64,000 nt of DNA from positions 372,001 to 436,000 of the forward strand of contig NZ_CADDWI010000013.1 in assembly GCF_902809845.1 (NCBI RefSeq). The letters run 5' to 3'. This document shows positions 16,422 through 24,806 of the stretch, piece after piece. The DNA comes from Chelativorans sp. Marseille-P2723 (GTDB lineage: Bacteria > Pseudomonadota > Alphaproteobacteria > Rhizobiales > Rhizobiaceae). Position 1 is the stretch's first letter; every line of letters begins with the position of its first letter. The translations under genes were made by a program, and so were the position numbers. A model generated the notes under the pieces. It made no database searches. It was not told the DNA's origin and saw only the letters and a program-made list of their open reading frames with translations.

Positions 16422-17957
16422 ATGTTTGAGAACCTGCAGGAACGCCTCGGCGCAATCCTGAACAATCTCACCGGGCGCGGTGCGCTGTCCGAGGCCGATG
16501 TGGCAGCTGCCTTGCGCGAGGTCCGCCGCGCATTGATCGAGGCGGATGTGGCGCTTGACGTGGTGCGGTCCTTCACGGACCGCGTGCGGGAAAAGGCCGT
16601 TGGCGCAGAGGTTCTAAAATCCGTTAAGCCCGGGCAGATGGTCGTCAAGATCGTCCACGACGAGCTGGTGGATATGCTCGGCTCGGAAGGCGAGACGATC
16701 GACCTCAATGCGCCAGCCCCGGTCGTCATCATGATGGTGGGCCTGCAGGGCTCAGGCAAGACCACAACCACGGGTAAGATTGCAAAGCGGCTTTCCGAGC
16801 GCCAGGGCAAGAAAGTGCTGATGGCCTCGCTCGACACACGCCGCCCGGCCGCGCAGGAACAACTCAGGCAGCTTGGCGAGCAGACGGGAATTGCGACGCT
16901 TCCCGTCATTCCCAACCAGACGCCAGTCGATATCGCCAAACGTGCCGTTCAGGCGGCGAAGCTCGGCGGTCATGACGTCGTCATTCTCGATACGGCCGGA
17001 CGTACGCATATCGACGAGCCGCTGATGGTCGAGATGGCCGACATCAAGCGTACATCGAACCCGCATGAGATACTACTCGTTGCCGACGCGCTGACCGGAC
17101 AGGACGCCGTTAATCTTGCCAAGAACTTCGATGAACGGGTGGGCATCAGTGGTATCGTCCTTACCCGTCTGGACGGCGATGGGCGAGGAGGCGCGGCCCT
17201 CTCGATGAGGGCCGTTACCGGAAAGCCGATCAAGCTCATCGGCACTGGCGAGAAGATGGATGCGCTTGAGGAGTTCCATCCTCGGCGGATCGCCGACCGC
17301 ATTCTGGGCATGGGCGACATCGTATCGCTCGTCGAGAAGGCGGCAGAAACCATCGATAAGGAAAAAGCCGCCCAGATGGCGAAGAAGATGCAGGAGGGGA
17401 AGTTCGACCTGAACGACCTTGCCGAGCAACTTCGTCAGATGCAGAAGATGGGCGGCATGGGGGGCATCATGGGTCTGATGCCGGGCATGGGCAAGATGAA
17501 AGACCAGCTTGCAGCCGCCGGCCTTGACGACCGGATGTTCGCCAGGCAGATCGCCATTATCCAGTCAATGACGCCGGTCGAACGTGCAAATCCCGAGCTG
17601 TTGAAGCACAGCCGCAAGAAGCGCATCGCTGCCGGTTCGGGTACGGACGCCGCCCAGATCAACAAGCTGCTTAAGATGCACCGACAGATGGCCGACATGA
17701 TGAAGGCTATGGGGGGCAAAGGCCGAAAGGGCGGATTGATGCGCGGCCTCATGGGCGGAGTGGCGCAGAAGATGGGCCTTGGCGGCGCGGGCGGCTTGCC
17801 GGATCTGTCCAAGGTGGATCCTGAGCAACTGGAAGCATTGCAAAAGCAACTGGGCGGAGGAGGGCTGCCAACAGGGCTTCCGAAGGGGCTTCCCGGTCTT
17901 CCCGGCGGCCTGCCGGGACTGCCAGGCGGACTGCCTGGCCTGCCACGCAAGAAATAG
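16422..17957 (+). CDS. ffh: Signal recognition particle protein Ffh
   Basis: GTPase that binds signal sequences on the ribosome and, with SRP RNA and FtsY, delivers membrane proteins to SecYEG; 511 residues. N domain 1-90; G domain with G1 GLQGSGKTTTTGK (108-119), DTRRPAAQEQLR, DTAGRTHID and TRLDGDGRGGAAL; M domain from about residue 330, rich in Met (MQKMGGMGGIMGLMPGMGKM). The tail of about 45 residues is unusual in look: repeated GLP-G units (LPGGLPGLPGG, twice) before PRKK. It heads a run with chorismate mutase, acetyltransferase and rpsP. Confidence 0.97.
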   Translation: MFENLQERLGAILNNLTGRGALSEADVAAALREVRRALIEADVALDVVRSFTDRVREKAVGAEVLKSVKPGQMVVKIVHDELVDMLGSEGETIDLNAPAPVVIMMVGLQGSGKTTTTGKIAKRLSERQGKKVLMASLDTRRPAAQEQLRQLGEQTGIATLPVIPNQTPVDIAKRAVQAAKLGGHDVVILDTAGRTHIDEPLMVEMADIKRTSNPHEILLVADALTGQDAVNLAKNFDERVGISGIVLTRLDGDGRGGAALSMRAVTGKPIKLIGTGEKMDALEEFHPRRIADRILGMGDIVSLVEKAAETIDKEKAAQMAKKMQEGKFDLNDLAEQLRQMQKMGGMGGIMGLMPGMGKMKDQLAAAGLDDRMFARQIAIIQSMTPVERANPELLKHSRKKRIAAGSGTDAAQINKLLKMHRQMADMMKAMGGKGRKGGLMRGLMGGVAQKMGLGGAGGLPDLSKVDPEQLEALQKQLGGGGLPTGLPKGLPGLPGGLPGLPGGLPGLPRKK

Positions 17958-17968
17958 GGAGGAGACAG

Positions 17969-18295
17969 ATGAGCAGCGAGTCAGATACTGCCCGTGTGCG
18001 GCTTCTTGAGTTGCGAGCCTCGATCGATAATCTCGACGCGGCATTGATCCACGTCCTGGCGGAACGTTTCCGCTGCACGAAGGCAGTGGGCAAGCTGAAG
18101 GCCGAGAACAACATGCCGGCAGCGGACCCGGCGCGGGAACAGGAGCAGATCTCCCGTCTGCGCCGGCTCGCCGATGAAGCAAATCTCGATCCGGATTTTG
18201 CCGAGAAGATACTGACCTTCATTGCTCGCGAAGTAATCCGCCATCACGAGGCCATCGCAGTGAAGCACACGGCTCCGCTGGAGCAGAAAGTCTGA
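17969..18295 (+). CDS. Chorismate mutase, AroQ type
   Basis: Small all-helical monofunctional AroQ-class mutase of 108 residues that would convert chorismate to prephenate on the way to phenylalanine and tyrosine. Visible family features are LLELRASIDNLDAALIHVLAERF with the conserved Arg and Asp of helix 1, then AVGKLKAENN with the active-site Lys, and a late IAREVIRHHE. There is no signal peptide, so it is cytoplasmic. It starts 11 bp after ffh behind GGAGG and is probably co-transcribed with ffh. Confidence 0.9.
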   Translation: MSSESDTARVRLLELRASIDNLDAALIHVLAERFRCTKAVGKLKAENNMPAADPAREQEQISRLRRLADEANLDPDFAEKILTFIAREVIRHHEAIAVKHTAPLEQKV

Positions 18296-18300
18296 CGCTA

Positions 18301-18804
18301 ATGATACCGGTCCTCAAAAGCGAACGCTTGATCCTGCGCCGATGGAGGAATGAGGACTTCCCCGCCTATGCGGCTTTCGCAGCCGATCGGGAGCGCATGC
18401 GTTATCTCGGCGGACCGCGCGAGGAATGGGAAGCCTGGACAGCCTTTGCCGCCATGTCGGGCGAATGGAGCCTCAACGGCTACGGCATTTTCGCCATTGC
18501 CGTTAAGGAAGGTGACCAAGTCGCTGGCTATGCGGGCCTCTGGAAGCCGCCCTATATCGACGAGCCGGAACTTGCCTGGGGCCTCTATGCGGGCTTCGAA
18601 GGGAATGGCTTCGCCACCGAAGCGGCCCGACGCGTGCAGATATGGGCTGCACATGAGCTTCGTCTGCCGCCACTGATGAGCTTCGTTCATCCCGAAAATC
18701 TGGCTTCCCAGGCCGTCATCAAACGGCTTGGCGGGGTGCCATTGCCGCCCACCACGCTGCGTGGCGAACCGCGCCTGCGTTTCAGGCACATCCTGCCGAC
18801 CTGA
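18301..18804 (+). CDS. GNAT family N-acetyltransferase (RimJ/RimL-like)
   Basis: Acetyl-CoA-dependent acetyltransferase of 167 residues. It starts [19 protein letters not shown], the usual opening of the RimJ/RimL group that modifies protein N termini or small molecules. The acetyl-CoA loop ([19 protein letters not shown]) and [16 protein letters not shown] follow. It lies 5 bp after chorismate mutase and 32 bp before rpsP. Given this position it could modify a ribosomal protein, but that is only a guess from context. Confidence 0.88.
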   Translation: MIPVLKSERLILRRWRNEDFPAYAAFAADRERMRYLGGPREEWEAWTAFAAMSGEWSLNGYGIFAIAVKEGDQVAGYAGLWKPPYIDEPELAWGLYAGFEGNGFATEAARRVQIWAAHELRLPPLMSFVHPENLASQAVIKRLGGVPLPPTTLRGEPRLRFRHILPT

Positions 18805-18836
18805 ATTCAACGCCATCATCGAAAGGAACTCTATTC

Positions 18837-19229
18837 ATGGCACTGAAAATCCGACTGGCCCGTGCAGGGTCGAAAAAGCGCCCCTACTACCACATTGTGG
18901 TGGCTGACATTCGCGCGCCGCGCGATGGCCGCTTCATCGAACAGCTCGGCTCATGGAACCCCATGCTTCCGAAGGATGCAGAGCGCGTAAAGCTTAACGA
19001 GGAACGGATCCAGTACTGGCTCGGGCATGGCGCTTTGCCCACCGATCGCGTGCTGCGCTTCCTTGATCAGGCCGGCATCGCCAAGCGGCCCGAGCGCAGC
19101 AATCCTAAGAAAGCCGAGCCTGGCAAGAAGGCGCAGGAGCGAATTGCCGCCGCGCGGCAGGCGGAGGAGGAAGCCAAGGCCGCAGCTGCAGAGGCCGCTG
19201 AGAGCGCGGGCGAAGAGGCCGCAAGCTGA
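18837..19229 (+). CDS. rpsP: 30S ribosomal protein S16
   Basis: Ribosomal protein of 130 residues. The S16 domain is in the first 85 residues ([21 protein letters not shown], then [13 protein letters not shown] and [20 protein letters not shown]). A 45-residue Ala/Glu/Lys-rich tail follows, longer than in E. coli but seen in alphaproteobacteria. In most bacteria rimM-trmD-rplS follow; here a terminator and an unrelated cell wall hydrolase gene follow instead. Confidence 0.97.
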   Translation: MALKIRLARAGSKKRPYYHIVVADIRAPRDGRFIEQLGSWNPMLPKDAERVKLNEERIQYWLGHGALPTDRVLRFLDQAGIAKRPERSNPKKAEPGKKAQERIAAARQAEEEAKAAAAEAAESAGEEAAS

Positions 19230-19254
19230 TCACACCAGCGGAGCTTGAGAACGA

Positions 19255-19280
19255 AAATGGCGGGCTTCGGCCCGCCATTT
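19255..19280. terminator. Hairpin terminator after rpsP
   Basis: Stem AAATGGCGGG/CCCGCCATTT with a 6-base loop. The flanking A and T stretches let it work from both sides, between the convergent rpsP and cell wall hydrolase genes. Confidence 0.75.
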
Positions 19281-19311
19281 CCTAATGCATCTAGAATATG
19301 GGTGTGGAAGC

Positions 19312-19361
19312 CAGGCCGCTACATGGTCGCCGTATACAGGCCGCTACATGGTCGCCGTATA
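19312..19361. repeat. Perfect 25-bp tandem duplication
   Basis: The unit CAGGCCGCTACATGGTCGCC+GTATA occurs twice without a gap (19312-19336 and 19337-19361). The right copy contains the last codons and stop of the cell wall hydrolase gene, so the left copy is a duplicated gene end just beyond the stop. Likely a replication-slippage product. Confidence 0.92.
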
Positions 19362-19889
19362 GTAGAAGATATGGCGCCCGATCTTGCCCGTTTTCTCCAG
19401 CTTCTTGGCCCAGCGCGGACTAACGTAGTCGGCATGATAATGCGTGGAGCGCTGGATCGGCCGCAAGACTTCCGGGCAGCCGCGATCGTCGCAAGCGAAG
19501 ATCTTTCGCGCTATGGCCTCAGCTTTCTTGTAAGCCTCGGGATCTGTAATGGGATTGCCTGAGCCGTCGCACGCAAAGGAGAACTGGCATGCATTGCGCC
19601 GGTGACTGTTCTGATACACCACGTCGCAGACGGTATCAGGATAAAACTGACTCTTGACGCGATTAAGAATGACCTTGGCGACAGCGTTCTGACCAGAGAC
19701 GGGTTCGCCCCTTGCCTCGAAATAAATCGCGGTCGCCAGGCACTCGATTTCCGAATTGTAGCTGCGATAGACGGAACTGTCCTTGATCTCCGCCACGATA
19801 CGTCCAGCATTCGCAGCCGCTGACTGCGCGACGAGAAGCGCGCATGCCATGCCGATGGCGGTCACACCGCCCAAAAGCTTCTTCTGCAT
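19344..19889 (-). CDS. Cell wall hydrolase (SleB/Hydrolase_2 family)
   Basis: Exported protein of 181 residues with a signal peptide (VTAIGMACALLVAQSAAANA) and a Hydrolase_2 domain: ECLATAIYFEARGEPVSGQNAVAKVILNRV with the catalytic Glu-Ala-Arg-Gly-Glu core, then CQFSFACDG. The domain is related to SleB, a germination-specific lytic enzyme; in non-sporing alphaproteobacteria it is a presumed peptidoglycan hydrolase. The C terminus lies inside a 25-bp tandem duplication. It is convergent with rpsP. Confidence 0.88.
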   Translation of the reverse strand: MQKKLLGGVTAIGMACALLVAQSAAANAGRIVAEIKDSSVYRSYNSEIECLATAIYFEARGEPVSGQNAVAKVILNRVKSQFYPDTVCDVVYQNSHRRNACQFSFACDGSGNPITDPEAYKKAEAIARKIFACDDRGCPEVLRPIQRSTHYHADYVSPRWAKKLEKTGKIGRHIFYYTATM

Positions 19890-20242
19890 TGCCCCAACCC
19901 TGTTGGCCTTTTTTTCCCCTCTTGAGCCACCAATGGGGCGTCAGGGGGGAATGGATGGGGCAGAAACGTGGAAATTCCCGGGCATGGAGAGGGCGGTCTT
20001 GTATGCAGTGACTGCTTTACTCTTAAAGTCAGCCGCTTGCTTGCGTCACACGACCGAAAGCTCCGCTTCGGAAAGCAGCGAGCTTTTCTCCTCTATAGCC
20101 CTAAACAGAAATGCCAGACCTTTAATGCGCCGGATAGATGGCATAGGTGTAGCGATGTGGGGCCTTGTCGGGAACTCATTTGCATACTAATGATTTTACG
20201 AAGGTCCAGCAGGCATATAAAAGCAGAGCCAGGAATATCGGA
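19890..20242. other. Divergent intergenic region between cell wall hydrolase and fpr
   Basis: 353 bp with no convincing gene. It must hold two outward promoters. An imperfect palindrome, GCTTTACTCTTAAAGTC-like, lies at about 20013-20030, and an AGCTC/GAGCT hairpin lies at about 20060-20085; neither matches a regulator I can name. Confidence 0.4.
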
Positions 20243-21070
20243 ATGAACACTGCCGTGCTGCGCGACACTGAAAACTCTGACAGGCTGGAGTTCCCCATTC
20301 CAGCCGGCGTCTATGCGGAACGCGTCGTTTCCGTAAAACATTATACCGATCGGCTCTTTGCCTTTCGCATTACGAGGCCACGGTCCTTTCGCTTCCGCTC
20401 AGGCGAGTTCGTGATGATTGGGCTGCCGAATGCTGAGAAGCCTGTGTTTCGAGCCTATTCGATGGCAAGCCCGGCTTGGGACGAAGAACTTGAGTTCTTC
20501 TCGATCAAGGTGGCTGATGGGCCTCTGACTCAGCACCTGCAAAAGATCAAAGCGGGCGATACCATCCTCATGAGGCAGAAGCCGACGGGCACGCTGGTGC
20601 TCGATGCGCTTACGCCGGGCAGGCGCCTCTACATGATCTCCACTGGCACCGGAATTGCACCCTTTGCAAGCCTCGTACGCGACCCGGAGACCTATGAAAA
20701 GTTTGACCAGATCGTCCTCACCCATACCTGTCGAGATCTGGCGGAATTGACATATGGCGAAGAGTTGATCGCAGCCACGCGAGAAGACCCGCTGATCGGC
20801 GAACTGACCGAGGGGCGGCTGCAGCACTTCACCTCAACAACCCGCGAGGCCTCTGGCAGTCAGGGCCGCATTACAAGCTGGATCGAGAGTGGCGCTCTCT
20901 TCAAAACCCTGGGGACTCCCCCATTCGACCCCACAACGGATCGCGTGATGATCTGCGGTTCGATCGCCATGATCAAGGATGTGAAGGCTCTGGTTGAGAA
21001 AGCGGGGCTGAAGGAAGGCTCCAATGCCGTTCCCGCCGACTTTGTGGTGGAGCGAGCCTTCGTCGGGTGA
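20243..21070 (+). CDS. fpr: Ferredoxin--NADP reductase
   Basis: Flavoprotein moving electrons between NADPH and ferredoxin or flavodoxin; 275 residues from the ATG at 20243, the family length. A longer frame from 20165 would add 26 residues with no domain support. FAD-binding RAYSMASP, then the NADP pocket STGTGIAPFASLVRDP and the acidic/aromatic end VERAFVG, typical of bacterial subclass I/II Fpr. In proteobacteria Fpr supports oxidative-stress defence and Fe-S enzymes. It stands alone in the rightward direction. Confidence 0.93.
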   Translation: MNTAVLRDTENSDRLEFPIPAGVYAERVVSVKHYTDRLFAFRITRPRSFRFRSGEFVMIGLPNAEKPVFRAYSMASPAWDEELEFFSIKVADGPLTQHLQKIKAGDTILMRQKPTGTLVLDALTPGRRLYMISTGTGIAPFASLVRDPETYEKFDQIVLTHTCRDLAELTYGEELIAATREDPLIGELTEGRLQHFTSTTREASGSQGRITSWIESGALFKTLGTPPFDPTTDRVMICGSIAMIKDVKALVEKAGLKEGSNAVPADFVVERAFVG

Positions 21071-21253
21071 TAACCCAAGAAATCAGCGACGCCTCGACGT
21101 CATCTGCTATAGTGAGGAGTTGCCACCGGCAATTGCGTGGGAAGCAGTGGACCAAGCCAGCCTTATTCGGGACCGTGCGGCTGCTGCCTCTTGTCTTATG
21201 TTAGTTGCGCCGCATATCGTCTTCAGACGCCGGTTTCCAGCGGACGGTTAGCC

Positions 21254-22420
21254 ATGGGCGAGACATTCGTCATTGCACAAGGTGGAGGGCCCACAGCCGT
21301 CATCAACCAGACCGTCGCCGGCGCGGTTCTGGAGGCCCGCAGACGCTTTCCGAAAGCCAGGGTTCTAGGTGCGCTCCACGGGGTAAGGGGCGTTCGGGAT
21401 AATCGCCTTGTTATGCTTTCTGACCTGCCGGAAGAGCGCTTGCGAGCAATTGCCGGGACGCCCAGTGCCGCCTTGGGCAGTACCCGGGACAAGCCCGACG
21501 AAGCCTATTGCGAAGCCATTGTGAAGGGACTCACGGAGGTAGGAGCCGACGGCTTCATCTATATTGGGGGCAACGACACAGCAGGCACCCAACAGCTTCT
21601 GAATGAAGCTTCCGGCGGGCGAATTACCTGCGTTCACGCGCCCAAGACCATCGACAATGATCTGGAAGAGAACGATCATACACCCGGTTTCATTTCGGCG
21701 GCCGAGTTCGTGGCGGGCGCATTCCTCAGCATAGATCTGGATTTCATGGCGCTGCCGGGGATCTATGTTGGGATCGTTATGGGCCGACATTCGGGTTTTC
21801 TTACCGCCTCGGCCGCGGCCTGGTCGCTGGGCGAAGAAGCAGGTCCACACCTCATCTATGTTCCTGAGCGTCCGTTCGAGCGCGCAAGTTTCGTTGAAGA
21901 TGTGAAGGCGACGTTCGCGCGCCACGGGCGCTGCATCGTGGCGATGTCGGAGGGCGTCTCCACCGCTGACGGCCGCTCGTTGGTTGAAACGTTGGTGCCG
22001 CCGGAACTTCAGGAGCGAGATCAGCATGGCAATCTGCGCCTTTCCGGCAGCGATCTTGGGCAGACCATTGAGCACATCCTGGCAGAGGAGCTACCTGGAA
22101 GGCGAGCGCGGGTAGACACGTTTGGTTACCTGCCGCGCGGCAATATCGCCACCATCAACGCGACCGATGCGAGGGAAGCGTTCGAAGCCGGACAATATGC
22201 CATAGAGGCAATGGAAAAGGGTGGGGGCTCTGTCGCATTGCAATGGAACGGCAAGGAGACCCGCTGCAAGCTGGTGCCACTCTCGAGCGTGGCTGGCAGA
22301 ACGAGGCAGATGCCCCACGACTTTCTCCACGAAGACGAAAGCGGCCTGACGGAGGCTGGACTTGCGTATCTCTCCAGGCTATTGCCACGGAAATATCAGC
22401 CTGCGCCGCCGTTCACTTGA
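21254..22420 (+). CDS. 6-phosphofructokinase, PPi-dependent type
   Basis: Phosphofructokinase of 388 residues from the ATG at 21254, where MGETFVIAQGGGPTAVINQT gives the family N terminus. IYIGGNDTAGT replaces the GGDGS of ATP enzymes: an Asp in place of the Gly is the mark of pyrophosphate use. HAPKTIDNDLEENDHTPGF is the PPi-type form of the catalytic loop (Lys in place of Gly before TIDND). MGRHSGFLTA is the fructose-6-phosphate site. Many Rhizobiales lack ATP-PFK and carry such enzymes; direction and flux in vivo are not clear. Confidence 0.9.
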   Translation: MGETFVIAQGGGPTAVINQTVAGAVLEARRRFPKARVLGALHGVRGVRDNRLVMLSDLPEERLRAIAGTPSAALGSTRDKPDEAYCEAIVKGLTEVGADGFIYIGGNDTAGTQQLLNEASGGRITCVHAPKTIDNDLEENDHTPGFISAAEFVAGAFLSIDLDFMALPGIYVGIVMGRHSGFLTASAAAWSLGEEAGPHLIYVPERPFERASFVEDVKATFARHGRCIVAMSEGVSTADGRSLVETLVPPELQERDQHGNLRLSGSDLGQTIEHILAEELPGRRARVDTFGYLPRGNIATINATDAREAFEAGQYAIEAMEKGGGSVALQWNGKETRCKLVPLSSVAGRTRQMPHDFLHEDESGLTEAGLAYLSRLLPRKYQPAPPFT

Positions 22421-22451
22421 GAAATGATCGCCGGTAAAAAGCGCCGTTCCC

Positions 22452-23318
22452 CTACCTCTGAAGCAGCCTGCAGAGCTCGTCAAGCTGTTCGAGCGTCCGA
22501 TAGGCGATACGAAGCTCGCCGCCCTTGTTCTTGTGGTTTATGGCTACCTTTAAGCCCGTATGATCGCTGAGCAGCTTCTCAAGGGCCAGCGTATCCGGAT
22601 CTTTCTGTCGCGGCTCAGCCTTCGAAGGCGCCTCTGCATTGGTCTGGCTCGCCAATGCTTCCGCTTGGCGTACGGAAAGACCTTCTTCGATAATGCGCTT
22701 GGCGAGGCCCACAGGGTCTTCCGCATTGACGAGTGTCCTGGCGTGACCCGCGGTGAGCGAGCCGTCGATGATAAGGTCGCTAACGGATGGTGGCAATTTT
22801 AGAAGGCGCAGTGTATTGGCCACATGGCTGCGGCTCTTGCCAATCACCTGGCCAAGATCCGCCTGCGTGTAATTGTGCTCCTCCATGAGTTGCTCATAGC
22901 CGCGTGCTTCCTCCAGAGGATTGAGATCAGCGCGCTGGACATTCTCTATAATGGCAAGCTCAAGCGCGGCCTTGTCGTCCACCTCGCGAATAATGACCGG
23001 GATTTCGGATAGTCCAGCCCGTTGCGCAGCCCGCCAGCGGCGCTCCCCGGCTATAATTTCATAGCGGCTCGCGGCCGAAGCGGGGCGTACAACCACCGGC
23101 TGCACGATGCCGTGCTCGCGTATCGACTGGGCAAGATCTGCCAGCTCCGCTTCAGCAAAATTGCGGCGCGGATTGCGGGGATTGGGAGAAATGAACTCAA
23201 TAGGAACCCGGCTATCGGGCCGAACCACTTCCTGCCTTATACTCGCGGGCTTGTCGATCTCACCGATCAGCGCCGCCAGTCCTCGGCCGAGGCGCTTGCG
23301 CGAAGGATCATCATTCAT
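22452..23318 (-). CDS. parB: Chromosome partitioning protein ParB
   Basis: CTP-dependent DNA clamp that loads at parS sites and spreads on flanking DNA; 288 residues. It opens with the GLGRGLAALIGE-like box that contacts ParA (RKRLGRGLAALIGEID). The ParB/Srx domain contains SPNPRNPRRNF, GIVQPVVVRP and the GERRWRAAQRAGL motif (CTP binding), followed by a helix-turn-helix (YTQADLGQVIGKSRSHVANTLRLLKLP) and a C-terminal dimer segment. It is in an operon with parA, 26 bp apart. Candidate parS sites lie at 24747 and 26733. Confidence 0.97.
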   Translation of the reverse strand: MNDDPSRKRLGRGLAALIGEIDKPASIRQEVVRPDSRVPIEFISPNPRNPRRNFAEAELADLAQSIREHGIVQPVVVRPASAASRYEIIAGERRWRAAQRAGLSEIPVIIREVDDKAALELAIIENVQRADLNPLEEARGYEQLMEEHNYTQADLGQVIGKSRSHVANTLRLLKLPPSVSDLIIDGSLTAGHARTLVNAEDPVGLAKRIIEEGLSVRQAEALASQTNAEAPSKAEPRQKDPDTLALEKLLSDHTGLKVAINHKNKGGELRIAYRTLEQLDELCRLLQR

Positions 23319-23344
23319 ACCCTACCCCTTGTTCTGCCGGACAA

Positions 23345-24139
23345 TTATGCGGCGCGCAGCCGCCGTTCGCGGCGAATGACTTCCGACGCGAGTTGAAGAT
23401 AAGCTTGGCTTCCGGAGCACTTCAAATCGTACAGGATCGCGGGCTTGCCGTAGGAAGGCGCCTCAGAGACGCGCACATTCCGCGGTATGACGGTCTCATA
23501 TACCGTGTCACCCATATGGGCTCGCACGTCCTCCACCACCTGGTTTGCCAGATTGTTCCGCCGATCGAACATCGTGAGAACGATGCCTTGTATGGTTAGC
23601 AACGGGTTAATGGAAGCCCTTATCTGCTCGACTGTTTCAAGCAGTTGGCTCAACCCCTCCAAAGCAAAGAACTCGCATTGCAGGGGCACAAGCACGGAAT
23701 CGGCCGCCGCCATAGCATTCAGAGTAAGAAGGTTCAACGATGGCGGACAGTCGATGAGGACGTAGGAGTAATCGATACCTCCCTCCGCGTTGCGCAAGGC
23801 TTTTCGCAACTTCAAGACCCGATCCGAAGCATTGGAGATTTCCATCTCAATACCAAGCAGATCCAGCGTTGATGGAATGATTGCCAAGCCGGGTACCGCC
23901 GTTGCAACGGCCGCGCTGCGAATGTTCGTTGCGCCCGTCAACACGTCGTATGAAGAGATCACCCTCGCCTGCCGCTCAATGCCGAGACCGGTGCTGGCAT
24001 TTCCCTGGGGGTCGAGGTCTACAATAAGAACCTTCTCGCCGATCGCGGCCAATGCCGTGGCTAGATTAATTGCTGTTGTCGTTTTCCCGACCCCACCCTT
24101 CTGGTTTGCCACGGTGATAATGCGTGATGGCTTGCTCAT
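23345..24139 (-). CDS. parA: Chromosome partitioning ATPase ParA
   Basis: Deviant Walker ATPase of 264 residues that positions ParB-parS complexes. The start at 24139 gives MSKPSRIITVANQKGGVGKTTTA; the frame runs on to 24202 but overlaps rsmG. Walker A is KGGVGKTT with the signature Lys, Walker A' is VDLDPQGNAS, and Walker B is VLIDCPPSLNLLTLNA. It lies between rsmG and parB in the gidAB-parAB cluster seen in most alphaproteobacteria. Confidence 0.97.
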   Translation of the reverse strand: MSKPSRIITVANQKGGVGKTTTAINLATALAAIGEKVLIVDLDPQGNASTGLGIERQARVISSYDVLTGATNIRSAAVATAVPGLAIIPSTLDLLGIEMEISNASDRVLKLRKALRNAEGGIDYSYVLIDCPPSLNLLTLNAMAAADSVLVPLQCEFFALEGLSQLLETVEQIRASINPLLTIQGIVLTMFDRRNNLANQVVEDVRAHMGDTVYETVIPRNVRVSEAPSYGKPAILYDLKCSGSQAYLQLASEVIRRERRLRAA

Positions 24140-24173
24140 AGCCCCGACCGAATATTCCCGACCTGCGGCTGCA

Positions 24174-24806
24174 TCATAGGCGACGGAGATTCGTAATATC
24201 AAGAATCACGCCATCGCCTCCAGCCTTGCTGGGATGTTCTACCAGATCAAAAAGCCAGGCGACACGGCATTCTTCAATTTCCCTCTGATAATCCCGCCCT
24301 TTGTGCAAGAGCGCGCGGGTGTCCCGCGCTATCCACGGCTCGATGAGAGGCAGAAGTCGGTTCAGCGGGGCCAGCGCCCGGGCAGTGATAATCTCAGGGG
24401 CTGGTATCAGACCATGACAGTCCTCAATCCGCCGCGCGTGCACCAAGGCGGGCGCCCCAGCCGCGGCCAGAGCTGTTTGCAGGAATGCCGCCTTCTTCCG
24501 GTTACTTTCTACCAGATCAACATGTGCGCCCGGTCTATCTTGCAGAAGTATCGCCATGATAGCCCCCGGAAACCCGCCACCGGAACCGAGGTCCAACCAT
24601 CGCAATGCATCACGGGCATGAGCAAGCAACTGGGCGCTATCCAGTATGTGGCGCTCCCACAGATCTGGAATCGTCGAGGAAGCCACGAGATTTATACGTT
24701 TATTCCAGCGTGAAAATGACTCGGCAAAGGCTTCCAACTTGACATATGTTTCACGTGAAACTGGGCCGGAAACAGACTGCAATGCTGAAAATCGATCAGC
24801 ACTCAT
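24174..24806 (-). CDS. rsmG: 16S rRNA m7G527 methyltransferase RsmG (GidB)
   Basis: S-adenosylmethionine-dependent methylase of G527 in 16S rRNA; 210 residues. Family motifs are [22 protein letters not shown], the SAM site [19 protein letters not shown], and [15 protein letters not shown]. It overlaps the mnmG stop by 4 bp (ATGA). A parS site lies within its 5' part (24747-24762), which places the segregation site inside coding DNA. Confidence 0.96.
   Translation of the reverse strand: MSADRFSALQSVSGPVSRETYVKLEAFAESFSRWNKRINLVASSTIPDLWERHILDSAQLLAHARDALRWLDLGSGGGFPGAIMAILLQDRPGAHVDLVESNRKKAAFLQTALAAAGAPALVHARRIEDCHGLIPAPEIITARALAPLNRLLPLIEPWIARDTRALLHKGRDYQREIEECRVAWLFDLVEHPSKAGGDGVILDITNLRRL
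24747..24762. promoter_or_regulatory. parS site (ParB binding), within rsmG
   Basis: TGTTTCACGTGAAACT matches the 16-bp parS consensus TGTTTCACGTGAAACA at 15 of 16 positions. It lies about 600 bp upstream of parA. Confidence 0.9.
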
